9,041 nt of DNA from an uncultured Gemmatimonadota bacterium (GTDB lineage: Bacteria; Gemmatimonadota; Gemmatimonadetes; Gemmatimonadales; Gemmatimonadaceae): assembly GCA_946478895.1 (NCBI GenBank), contig CAMLDY010000104.1:1-9041 (forward strand), read 5' to 3'. How positions within the stretch are numbered: the first letter of the stretch is position 1; the number at the start of each line of letters is the position of its first letter. Below the pieces are notes generated by a model. That model saw only the letters and a program-made list of their open reading frames with translations, was not told the DNA's origin and made no database searches. The position numbers were made by a program, and so were the translations under genes. Positions 1-5,787 of the stretch are shown here, one piece after another.

Positions 1-344
1 CCATCGAGCAGTCACTGATGCCGAGCGATACCGGGAAGCGCTTCGAGTACGAGACTGCGGTCGCTGCCGGCGACGAGTTGTCCGCGCATTTCCACGATTA
101 CGACTGGGCCGATGAAGTTCTGCACGCCCAGATCGGCCGCCGTGCTCTCAAGCGCGACAGAATCACCCGCGAAGAGGCGATCGAGCGTGGGCAGGCGATT
201 CACGAGCGAACCTGGGCCGAGCTCGATCGCTACAAATCGCGCGCGGCCCAGACGAACTGGTGGCCGGACTTCGTGAGGAGGGTTCTCGGCAAAGAAAGCG
301 CGGTCGCAGGGAAACAACTAACGGCGCCTTCTATCGTTGGTTGA
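1..344 (+). CDS. Ferritin-like protein, C-terminal part (5' end outside window)
   Basis: The frame is open from the first base of the window and ends at a TGA at 342-344. About 113 residues are visible, so the ATG at 18 is probably an internal methionine and not the start. The visible part is mostly charged helix. It contains Phe-Glu-Tyr-Glu, then His-Phe-His-Asp-Tyr-Asp-Trp-Ala-Asp-Glu-Val-Leu-His, whose Glu-x-x-His spacing is the metal-ligand signature of the last helix of ferritin-like four-helix bundles. This is followed by a Gly-Arg-Arg and an amphipathic tail ending in Trp-Trp-Pro-Asp-Phe-Val. I infer a ferritin-like, possibly di-metal, domain. The substrate or role cannot be told from the fragment. 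The base composition and codon use match the GC-rich genes on the right of the window. Coding is secure; the family is moderately sure. Confidence 0.6.
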   Translation, partial: IEQSLMPSDTGKRFEYETAVAAGDELSAHFHDYDWADEVLHAQIGRRALKRDRITREEAIERGQAIHERTWAELDRYKSRAAQTNWWPDFVRRVLGKESAVAGKQLTAPSIVG

Positions 345-698
345 GGGCCCGAGATCCGCTTAGTTGATCGCTCTTCGTATCCGCGCGAACGCTGTCGATG
401 ACGGAGGACGCTGCGCCTTGCGGGTTTCGTTCTTTACGAACGGCATGCCCGAGGATTATCGCAGGAAGAAGGAGCGGGCAGCCAAGGTCATAATCGAAGT
501 CTGATAGCAGGTCACGAAAAAGGGCGTCTAATTGCGGCGGATCGCAGGTATAGACAATGCCCTGCCGACTGGCTCAGCGGCCGTGCGGATTGATCCGCTT
601 TTTTTCGAAGACGTTCGAAAGCCTTATGTGGCAGATTTTGCGAGATTGACGTGACCGGTACCGCAAGTGACGCCACCGTCGCGAGCGCGACTGAGCGA
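345..698. other. Intergenic region, no convincing gene; possible gene remnant
   Basis: About 350 bases lie between the ferritin-like gene and the convergent membrane-protein gene. One plus-strand frame is open from about 365 to a TGA at 502-504. It reads near its end Phe-Phe-Thr-Asn-Gly-Met-Pro-Glu-Asp-Tyr-Arg-Arg-Lys-Lys-Glu-Arg, which looks like protein sequence but has no good start or ribosome binding site. It may be the tail of a decayed gene. A terminator-like hairpin lies at 585-605. A minus-strand open frame over 512-754 overlaps the end of the membrane-protein gene and has no protein-like character. Confidence 0.4.
585..605 (+). terminator. Intrinsic (rho-independent) terminator-like hairpin
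   Basis: A 5-bp stem GCGGA/TCCGC encloses the loop TTGA and is followed directly by seven T (599-605). A competing outer pairing, AGCGG at 576-580 with CCGCT at 595-599, is also possible. The orientation fits termination of plus-strand transcripts arriving from the ferritin-like gene, whose stop codon lies 240 bases upstream. That distance supports the idea that the transcript once carried another gene. Confidence 0.6.
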
Positions 699-1142
699 CT
701 ACCTAGTTTTATTTGACGCGGTGAGCCGTGAATGTGACGCTCCAACAAACGCAAGTGCCGCGACTCCTAGAATAAGATCTGAAGCCGTTGGTCGGTTTCC
801 GACAAGCCAGGTACCCACGAACAGTGCTAACGACAGCAATGCCCAGTAAACCCCGCGCTTGTTGTGAGACCAATACAGCCAACTAGCTCGGATAAATGCA
901 AGACCGACGACACAGAGCAACACCGAGTAAAGTTGAGTTTGGTGTTCGAAGGGGGCGGCACCGCCACGAGACTGAGCGGCCTGTCGAATCGTAGATGCTA
1001 GGCCAGCGTAGACGGCCAACAACCCACTGAGGGTGAAGTACACGGCAGCCAATATCGTGCTGTCGAAGGACCAAGAGCTTACGAAAGTGTTTATTACGCC
1101 GCGGTTATCGCGCTCTCCAGTATCCATCCTATCAGGATTCAT
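699..1142 (-). CDS. Small four-helix integral membrane protein, unknown function
   Basis: This is 147 residues with no family I recognise. Four hydrophobic segments are visible at about residues 28-50, 71-91, 97-115 and 120-137. They are joined by short hydrophilic loops, with basic residues just after segments 1, 2 and 4 (Arg53/Arg59, Lys95-Arg96, Arg139 to Arg147). The N-terminal 25 residues are polar, so there is no cleavable signal. The ATG lies 3 bases after the TAA of the upstream secreted-protein gene (TAA-CGC-ATG on the minus strand) and has no Shine-Dalgarno of its own, which points to translational coupling. A second Met at residue 6 is an alternative start. Composition is lower in GC than the right half of the window. 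It could be the membrane partner of the secreted protein and lipoprotein encoded upstream, but this rests on gene order only. Confidence 0.65.
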   Translation of the reverse strand: MNPDRMDTGERDNRGVINTFVSSWSFDSTILAAVYFTLSGLLAVYAGLASTIRQAAQSRGGAAPFEHQTQLYSVLLCVVGLAFIRASWLYWSHNKRGVYWALLSLALFVGTWLVGNRPTASDLILGVAALAFVGASHSRLTASNKTR

Positions 1143-1145
1143 GCG

Positions 1146-1652
1146 TTAACGCAGACACCGATGGTCCCAGAGCCAAATTGCAAGAGTTCGGGCTTCTGAT
1201 ACCTCGGGCGCTGACAACGGCTCAAATGGGGCGGCCTTGGGTGGCCTATGCTCGGCGCTCGTAGAACCTGCTGAAGCCGTATCGGTGGCAATATTACTCT
1301 GCATTCTGAGTCCCGCAACAGTCTCCCCAGGCCCGAAGCGCGTCACAAGAGCGTACGTAATGGGGTGTTCATTCGCTCCGGCCCATACAGCTAGAACGTT
1401 TAGATATACCGGAGCCCCTGTAGAATCGTACGCAACATCCATGAGTCGAGATTTGCGAAGGTCACCTTCCTCGAATCGTAACGAGATCGCCGCATGAGTT
1501 GGGTCTTCCCGAGCCGAGGGAACCGCGCGACATAACAATTGCGTGTGGGGGATGGCAAGTGGATCGACAGATCCGGTTGCCTGTGCCGCTGCGTACTGTG
1601 CCCTCCCGACGAAACCGGCGAGCACTAGCACTAAGATGGTGCGTTGGTCCAT
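1146..1652 (-). CDS. Exported protein of unknown function (signal peptide, 168 aa)
   Basis: The open frame reaches back to 1820, but the extra 56 N-terminal residues have no protein-like character and would overlap the end of the preceding gene. I choose the ATG at 1652, because it places a clean signal peptide at the N-terminus: Met-Asp-Gln-Arg, then a hydrophobic Ile-Leu-Val-Leu-Val-Leu-Ala core, and a likely cleavage site after Ala-Ala-Ala-Gln-Ala near residue 25. The mature part contains Cys41 and Cys166, which could form a disulfide linking both ends. It also has a beta-rich middle (about residues 55-118) with a Tyr-Asp-Ser-Thr-Gly-Ala-Pro-Val turn, then a low-complexity Ala/Ser/Thr/Pro stretch (122-150). 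No enzyme motif is visible. It lies between the lipoprotein gene (76 bases upstream) and the membrane-protein gene (3 bases downstream). I see no strong ribosome binding site at either possible start. Confidence 0.6.
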   Translation of the reverse strand: MDQRTILVLVLAGFVGRAQYAAAQATGSVDPLAIPHTQLLCRAVPSAREDPTHAAISLRFEEGDLRKSRLMDVAYDSTGAPVYLNVLAVWAGANEHPITYALVTRFGPGETVAGLRMQSNIATDTASAGSTSAEHRPPKAAPFEPLSAPEVSEARTLAIWLWDHRCLR

Positions 1653-1728
1653 GGCGTGTGCGCAGAAATTGCCTACCGTTGCTCCCCACTGCGTCCATTG
1701 AAGTGACGAGCAACGGAGGCGTTTCGTA

Positions 1729-2721
1729 TCACATCTCGTACTCACAAACGGAGACGGTAATCGGGTCCCAAGTTGTGCCGCCGTCGTAAGAGATTTCCCA
1801 ACCTTCGTCGTGACACTCAAGGGTTAATCCACCGCCCAACGACCCGCTTCCGCTAGCGTCTGGCCAGTTGTTGTCGCCACATCCAAATCCTACATACATG
1901 CCGGCCCAGAATTGCATTTGTATGTATGCGTCACTCTCTTCCTCAATTCTGGTCATCAGATTGTACGCAAGGCTCGGCACATTTGGAAGGTGAATGGTAG
2001 GGCGGCCTTGATCGTCAAATTCAACAGCCTGGTTAGCAATGTCCTTTAGTACATTCAGAACTACATTCCTCGCCTCTCTGTAAGTCGGCGCCATAGCGTA
2101 CATTTGGCGAGCAATGTCGAGGCAGCTCGGCGGCCAACCGTAGTATTCGGTCGACTCGATCCCAACCGTGGTAGGCTCACTTGATCGGGACTTGTTCTGA
2201 TGGTTCGGCGAAAGCAAGTTCGCATAGTTGATCGTGCTCAAGCCGAAGGTAGTACCGCGTTTCGTTTTCGTCGATGTACTGACGTGCCGCACCAAAAGCA
2301 CGGATTGGCCGTCCGCGGTGTCGGCAGAGGGGCCTCCAAACGTCACGGACTGTTCGCAATATCCTCCCTGCCCGCACCTTCCCTCCTCCGTATCAATCGC
2401 GCTGGACAACGTGTCACCGTTCGACGTGCTGTAAAACGCTGTCGCAATGGTGGCCGCTTCTTCTGGCGAAAGGGTGATAACGGTCCCATCGCTAACAAAG
2501 ACCGCTTCGGCAGCGGCATCCAGTGTGAATGATGTACCCACCCCATCTGAAACTGTAATAGTTGAGCCGGGGGGCGGGTTTTGGGACAACGTCGGCCCGA
2601 CCGGCGCGGCTGGGGTGCGCCGTACCACTTCTGTCGGCGATTCGGCACACGCTGGCGCAAACAACATCGCGAAAAACAAAAACCCCTGGCACGCTCTCGT
2701 ACACCGTCGGTAGTATCTCAT
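1729..2721 (-). CDS. Predicted lipoprotein with C-terminal Asp-box-like motif, function unknown
   Basis: This is 330 residues. The N-terminus has a basic region (Arg5, Arg6, Arg9) and a hydrophobic core (residues 13-22). It ends in Phe-Ala-Pro-Ala-Cys25, an imperfect lipobox followed by Ala-Glu-Ser-Pro-Thr. Lipid attachment at Cys25 is therefore likely, with plain signal-peptidase I cleavage as the alternative. A Pro/Thr-rich linker (32-56) leads into a beta-rich region, a helical segment rich in Ala/Met/Tyr (199-275), a Gly/Ser linker (285-299) and a C-terminal strand pair. Ser311-x-Asp313-x-Gly315-x-Thr317-Trp318 fits the Asp-box (BNR-type) hairpin consensus, but only one copy is present. 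Cys116/122, Cys200/281 and Cys303/326 could form disulfides. The ATG is preceded by GAGG with a 6-base gap. It is the first gene of the minus-strand cluster. I recognise no family. Confidence 0.7.
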   Translation of the reverse strand: MRYYRRCTRACQGFLFFAMLFAPACAESPTEVVRRTPAAPVGPTLSQNPPPGSTITVSDGVGTSFTLDAAAEAVFVSDGTVITLSPEEAATIATAFYSTSNGDTLSSAIDTEEGRCGQGGYCEQSVTFGGPSADTADGQSVLLVRHVSTSTKTKRGTTFGLSTINYANLLSPNHQNKSRSSEPTTVGIESTEYYGWPPSCLDIARQMYAMAPTYREARNVVLNVLKDIANQAVEFDDQGRPTIHLPNVPSLAYNLMTRIEEESDAYIQMQFWAGMYVGFGCGDNNWPDASGSGSLGGGLTLECHDEGWEISYDGGTTWDPITVSVCEYEM

Positions 2722-3214
2722 TACGCCCTCGCGCTAGTTGAAGTTTATCTATTAGCTCCAATCTTACGAACAGCCGCTAACCGCACGGATGATGTTTAAG
2801 GTCGACCTGTGTTCGCTCTAGGTGCGTACCATTCAACCCAGATCACACCGCTAGGGCCGAGCGCGACGAGTCTCGTTGGCTTCTACAGATTTCTTCGCTA
2901 CCCCAGGAAAACGGCAGACCGCCTTTGCGCAAACTGCGCACACTCAGCAAGTCCGCAAATAGCCATTGTTGGACGGAGACAGGCCAAAACTGGACATCAC
3001 TAGACCAATCGGCTGTGACTACTCAAGGGGTCGGGAGTTGTTCGAACGAACGACTGGGTCAGCCAGCAGCGGAAGTTGGAGATCTGCATTAAGCGATTGC
3101 AACCAGACCGACTGATCCACTCGCCGTCACAACGCCGCCGGAATCGGTTGATGATGACAAGGCTTCAACGAAGCCGCAGTGCAAACTTTGGCACCTGGTT
3201 CGATCGAGGTGCAT

Positions 3215-3232
3215 GTTAAAAACCGGTTTAAC
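3215..3232. promoter_or_regulatory. Interrupted palindrome, candidate operator
   Basis: GTTAAA and TTTAAC are perfect inverted arms around AACCGG. The right arm TTTAAC is repeated in direct orientation at 3241-3246, 14 bases further on. The element lies about 150 bases upstream of the regulator start and about 500 upstream of the lipoprotein start, so autoregulation or divergent control is plausible. This is inference from symmetry only. Confidence 0.35.
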
Positions 3233-3303
3233 CTTTAGTATTTAACACCGGGCGAGAAACGCCAGGCCCGTATTATCCGGTTGCATGCTCAGTCCACAGT
3301 CAG

Positions 3304-3323
3304 ATAGTTTCGTTTTGAACTAT
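3304..3323 (+). promoter_or_regulatory. Short inverted repeat just upstream of a ribosome binding site
   Basis: ATAGTT (3304-3309) and AACTAT (3318-3323) are perfect inverted arms with an 8-base loop. They end 4 bases before a GGAAGG purine run (3328-3333) that could serve the upstream ORF at 3338. It could be an mRNA hairpin or a protein-binding site. AT-rich repeats of this length also arise by chance. Confidence 0.25.
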
Positions 3324-3337
3324 TTTCGGAAGGCAGT

Positions 3338-3445
3338 ATGACCGGCTCCCGGCGCAGATTCCCACGCGAGCGTCAGAGGGTCAATGAGACTTCTTGCGTT
3401 TCTGCCATCAGAACAGCTGCGAAGACTCCGCGTCGCCTGTGGTGA
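3338..3445 (+). CDS. Possible upstream ORF (35 codons) overlapping the regulator start
   Basis: The ATG at 3338 has a better ribosome binding site (GGAAGG at 3328-3333, gap 4) than many genes here. It opens a 35-codon frame that is strongly basic at its N-terminus, with three consecutive Arg followed by Phe-Pro-Arg-Glu-Arg. It ends with TGA at 3443-3445, 60 bases inside the regulator gene and in another frame. It could act as a leader ORF that modulates translation of the regulator, or it may not be translated at all. It does not resemble a known peptide. Confidence 0.2.
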   Translation: MTGSRRRFPRERQRVNETSCVSAIRTAAKTPRRLW

Positions 3446-4055
3446 AGCGGAGGTTATCCACTCGGCACCGAACGCCACATCGCTCGTCGATCTGGCCGCT
3501 CGGGAACAATGGGATATGCTCGTCGTTGATCCGGAAATGGCTATCGAAACAAACCGGTCGCGACTTATGGATAGCTTGTCTCACTGCTTTCGACCGGTTG
3601 TTGTCTACACCGCGCTTACCCGCTCGTCCGCTCGTTTGATCGCCGATTTCTCCGCCCGGTGTCTAGCCGCCGTGGTTATCCGCGATTACGACGACTATCC
3701 TGCGCTACTCCGCAACTCATTGGCGAGAGTTCCGATGGAATACTATGGTGCCCGAATGGTGGAGCGACTCGGCACAAACATTGACTCTTTGCCCGTTGGG
3801 CTCCGCCGCGCGACTCTCGTCGCGTATTGTTCCGCAAAGATGCTGCGCACGGTCGACGAATACGCCTCTCTAACTGGATTAACCCGCCGTTCGGTCGATC
3901 GGCGACTTGAGGCAGTTGGCCTGAGTCCCGCGAAATGGATTGTTGCATCAGCGCAGTTTCTTCGCGCCTATCCTCTGATCACATCCAACAGGATCTCCTT
4001 TGCTGCGGTGAGTCGACGTACCGGATACGGATCCGTGAGGGCGCTGGCATCATAG
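3384..4055 (+). CDS. AraC/HTH-type regulator with degenerate receiver-like N-terminus; frame ends early
   Basis: This is 223 residues as read. Residues 1-110 look like a degenerate response-regulator receiver: a beta strand at 2-6, Met-Leu-Val-Val-Asp49-Pro in the place of the phospho-acceptor strand, and Val-Val-Val-Tyr-Thr (72-76) in the place of the Thr/Ser strand. The N-terminal acidic pair is missing, so phosphorylation is doubtful. Residues 156-200 form the first AraC-like helix-turn-helix (Thr-Val-Asp-Glu-Tyr-Ala, then Leu-Thr-Arg-Arg-Ser-Val-Asp-Arg-Arg-Leu). The second begins at about 204 with Phe-Ala-Ala-Val-Ser-Arg-Arg-Thr-Gly-Tyr-Gly-Ser. It is cut by a TAG at 4053 where the recognition helix should continue; the rest lies in the +1 frame (see 4048-4152). 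The ATG at 3384 has AGAGGG 3 bases upstream. It is divergent from the lipoprotein cluster and probably regulates it or itself. Confidence 0.7.
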   Translation: MRLLAFLPSEQLRRLRVACGEAEVIHSAPNATSLVDLAAREQWDMLVVDPEMAIETNRSRLMDSLSHCFRPVVVYTALTRSSARLIADFSARCLAAVVIRDYDDYPALLRNSLARVPMEYYGARMVERLGTNIDSLPVGLRRATLVAYCSAKMLRTVDEYASLTGLTRRSVDRRLEAVGLSPAKWIVASAQFLRAYPLITSNRISFAAVSRRTGYGSVRALAS

Positions 4056-4152
4056 CGCATTGCGGCTGACTGGTTACGAGCTTCGATCCATCCGGCTTCG
4101 GTACCGCGAACTCAACGTAATAGATCTCGTTGAGAGCGCCGTTCGAACCTAG
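4048..4152 (+). pseudogene. Displaced C-terminus of the AraC-type regulator (+1 frame)
   Basis: Reading from 4048 in the +1 frame relative to the regulator gives His-His-Ser-Ala-Leu-Arg-Leu-Thr-Gly-Tyr-Glu-Leu-Arg-Ser-Ile-Arg and about 18 further residues to a TAG at 4150-4152. If the frame changes by one base at 4050-4053, the spacing from Gly-Tyr (residues 214-215) to Leu-Thr-Gly equals that of the AraC signature, in which Gly-Tyr-x-Ser is followed 13 residues later by the Phe-Gly of the next helix. The joined product would be 255 residues. The likely cause is a one-base insertion (a pseudogene or a sequencing error). A +1 recoding event is the less likely alternative. Confidence 0.6.
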
Positions 4153-4245
4153 GAGAGCCTCAGGGTGAGGGCTGGCAGGCTCCCTACGACACCGCACCAC
4201 AGACATGACGTCGAGGTGGTGTTGCGTCTTCATACGTCGCTACCG

Positions 4246-4268
4246 CTCCGAGGCGGAGGAGTTTATTT
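4246..4268 (+). terminator. Weak terminator-like hairpin after the regulator
   Basis: CTCCG (4246-4250) pairs with CGGAG (4254-4258) around AGG. A T-rich but interrupted tail, GTTTATTT, follows from 4261. It is 94 bases after the end of the restored regulator frame and 92 before the MATE start. The stem is short and the tail is broken, so this is a weak call. Confidence 0.3.
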
Positions 4269-4301
4269 AGGAGGCACCGAGTCCCCGGAAGAAGCAACGC
4301 T

Positions 4302-4322
4302 GGTCGCACCGGCGTAGCGACC
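4302..4322. promoter_or_regulatory. Inverted repeat upstream of the MATE gene, candidate repressor site
   Basis: GGTCGC (4302-4307) and GCGACC (4317-4322) are perfect inverted arms with a 9-base spacer. The right arm ends 37 bases before the MATE start codon. Spaced inverted repeats in this position are typical of TetR- or MarR-type control of efflux genes, though no such regulator is encoded in this window. An RNA hairpin in the leader is the alternative. Confidence 0.35.
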
Positions 4323-4359
4323 GCCACGAAGTCCTCAGGAACATTAGATTAGCCCCGCC

Positions 4360-5754
4360 ATGGAAGATCTCACGACTGGCCCGCTCACCCGCCATCTGTT
4401 GAAGACGACGAGCTTCATGCTCGTCACAATGATCTTCCAGACCCTCTATTTCCTGATCGACCTCTACTGGGTCGGCAGGCTCGGCACGCACGCCGTCGCG
4501 GCCGTGGGGATCGCCGGCAACCTCACCTTTATTGTATTGGCGCTCACCCAGATGCTCGGCGTAGGCACAACGACGGTAGTGTCGCACGCCATCGGAAGAA
4601 AGGATCGCGACGGCGCGCAGCTGATGTTCAATCAGGCCCAGGTGCTGGCGATCGTCACCGGCGCCGCTTTTCTGGTCGTGGGATTGCTGGCGCGCGTTCC
4701 GTACACCCGCGCGATGAGCCCTGATCCGGAAACGGCAGCTCTCGCGAATCAGTACCTGCTCTGGTTCATTCCCGCGATGGGACTGCAGTTTCTGATGGTC
4801 GCGGCCGGCGCGGCGCTGCGCGGCGTCGGCAACTTCAAGACCGGCATGATCGTGGGTACCGGCTCGGTGATCCTCAACATGCTCCTGGCGCCGTTTCTGA
4901 TTTTCGGCTGGGTGACCCACCACGCGTTCGGCGTCGCCGGCGCCGCGATGTCGTCGTTGATCGCGATCGTCGTCGCCATCATCTGGTTCGCCGCGTATTT
5001 CGTCGGCAAGGATTCCTACCTGCGATTCGTCCGCCGAGATCAGAAGCCGCAGCTCGCGCTGTGGCGGAAGATGCTCGACATCGGACTGCCGGCCGGCTTC
5101 GAGTTCGGCATGATGGCAGTCTATCTCATCGTCGTGTATTCCCTCGCACGGCCGTTTGGTGCCGCGGCGCAGGCCGGCTTCGGGATTGGCCAGCGCGTGA
5201 TTCAGTCGATGTTCATGCCGGCCGTCGCGCTCTCCTTTTCCGTCGCGCCCGTCGCGGGCCAGAATTTCGGCGCGCGCAATCGCGAGCGCGTGCTCGACAC
5301 GTTTCGGAAAGCCGCGTACATGGTGACGGGGCTCATGGTCGTGCTGATCGCGATCGGTGAGCTTGCGCCTCGCGCATTGATCGGAGTCTTCTCGAAGGAT
5401 CCGGCGGTGCTGGATGTCGGGGGCGTCTATCTGCGCATCGTGTCGTGGACCTTCATCGCGTCGGGTTTGATCTTCGTCGCGTCGAGCATGTTCCAGGCGA
5501 TGGGCAATACGATTCCGTCGCTCGTGGCGTCCGGCGTCCGCGTGCTGCTCGTCGCCGTCCCCGCAATCGTCCTTTCGCGCACGCCCGGCTTTCATCTCAA
5601 CTGGATCTGGTATCTCTCCGTCAGCGCGGTATTCGTCCAGCTCGCGCTCAGCATGTTCCTGCTGCGGCGTGAATTCAATCGCCGGCTGGCATTTTCTTCG
5701 CCGCCGAAACTGGACGGCACCTCAATCGCGAGCGCATTGGTCGCCGCCGAGTAG
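4360..5754 (+). CDS. MATE-family multidrug/cation antiporter
   Basis: This is 464 residues, the usual MATE length, with about twelve hydrophobic segments in two halves of six. MATE proteins of the inner membrane expel cationic drugs and metabolites in exchange for Na+ or H+. The N-terminus carries the typical Gly-Pro-Leu-Thr-Arg-His-Leu-Leu (7-14) ahead of helix 1. Then come Asp34-Leu-Tyr-Trp-Val-Gly-Arg-Leu-Gly, the family landmark after helix 1, and Val-Ser-His-Ala-Ile-Gly-Arg. In the second half, Val-Ala-Gly-Gln-Asn-Phe-Gly-Ala-Arg-Asn mirrors the first-half motif. The nearest in-frame stop upstream is TAG, 15 bases before the ATG, so no upstream ATG, GTG or TTG start is possible. No Shine-Dalgarno is seen. 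The exported deacetylase gene follows 33 bases later. The subfamily (NorM- or DinF-like) and substrate cannot be assigned from sequence alone. Confidence 0.93.
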   Translation: MEDLTTGPLTRHLLKTTSFMLVTMIFQTLYFLIDLYWVGRLGTHAVAAVGIAGNLTFIVLALTQMLGVGTTTVVSHAIGRKDRDGAQLMFNQAQVLAIVTGAAFLVVGLLARVPYTRAMSPDPETAALANQYLLWFIPAMGLQFLMVAAGAALRGVGNFKTGMIVGTGSVILNMLLAPFLIFGWVTHHAFGVAGAAMSSLIAIVVAIIWFAAYFVGKDSYLRFVRRDQKPQLALWRKMLDIGLPAGFEFGMMAVYLIVVYSLARPFGAAAQAGFGIGQRVIQSMFMPAVALSFSVAPVAGQNFGARNRERVLDTFRKAAYMVTGLMVVLIAIGELAPRALIGVFSKDPAVLDVGGVYLRIVSWTFIASGLIFVASSMFQAMGNTIPSLVASGVRVLLVAVPAIVLSRTPGFHLNWIWYLSVSAVFVQLALSMFLLRREFNRRLAFSSPPKLDGTSIASALVAAE

Positions 5755-5787
5755 TCGCTCCGGGTCTCAACGTCAAACGGGGTTTTG

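Larger units (their letters stand above)
2722..3383. other. Divergent intergenic region (662 bp) between lipoprotein and regulator genes
   Basis: No convincing coding sequence is visible. The open frame at 2809-3003 (64 codons) has no ribosome binding site and reads as Ala/Ser/Arg noise. The right third is AT-richer and structured. It holds an 18-bp interrupted palindrome (3215-3232), a second copy of its TTTAAC half (3241-3246), a GGCG/CGCC hairpin (3251-3263), an ATAGTT/AACTAT hairpin (3304-3323) and a short upstream ORF (3338-3445). The region must carry promoters for both divergent units. I could not place a consensus -35/-10 pair with any confidence. Confidence 0.55.

Noticed and set aside
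1653..1820. N-terminal extension of the secreted-protein gene
   Set aside because: It would overlap the lipoprotein gene by 92 bases and bury a clean signal peptide 57 residues inside the protein.
2809..3003. 64-codon plus-strand ORF in the divergent intergenic region
   Set aside because: No ribosome binding site, no protein-like pattern, and it sits in a region that must contain promoters.
4155..4182. GAGCCT/AGGCTC inverted repeat just after the restored regulator frame, considered as a terminator
   Set aside because: The loop is 16 bases and no T run follows, so it is a poor intrinsic terminator.
4267..5595. Long minus-strand open frame (442 codons) opposite the MATE gene
   Set aside because: Its product is an extreme Arg/Asp/His/Glu-rich sequence without folds, exactly antisense to a certain MATE gene. 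It is a composition artefact of GC-rich coding DNA.
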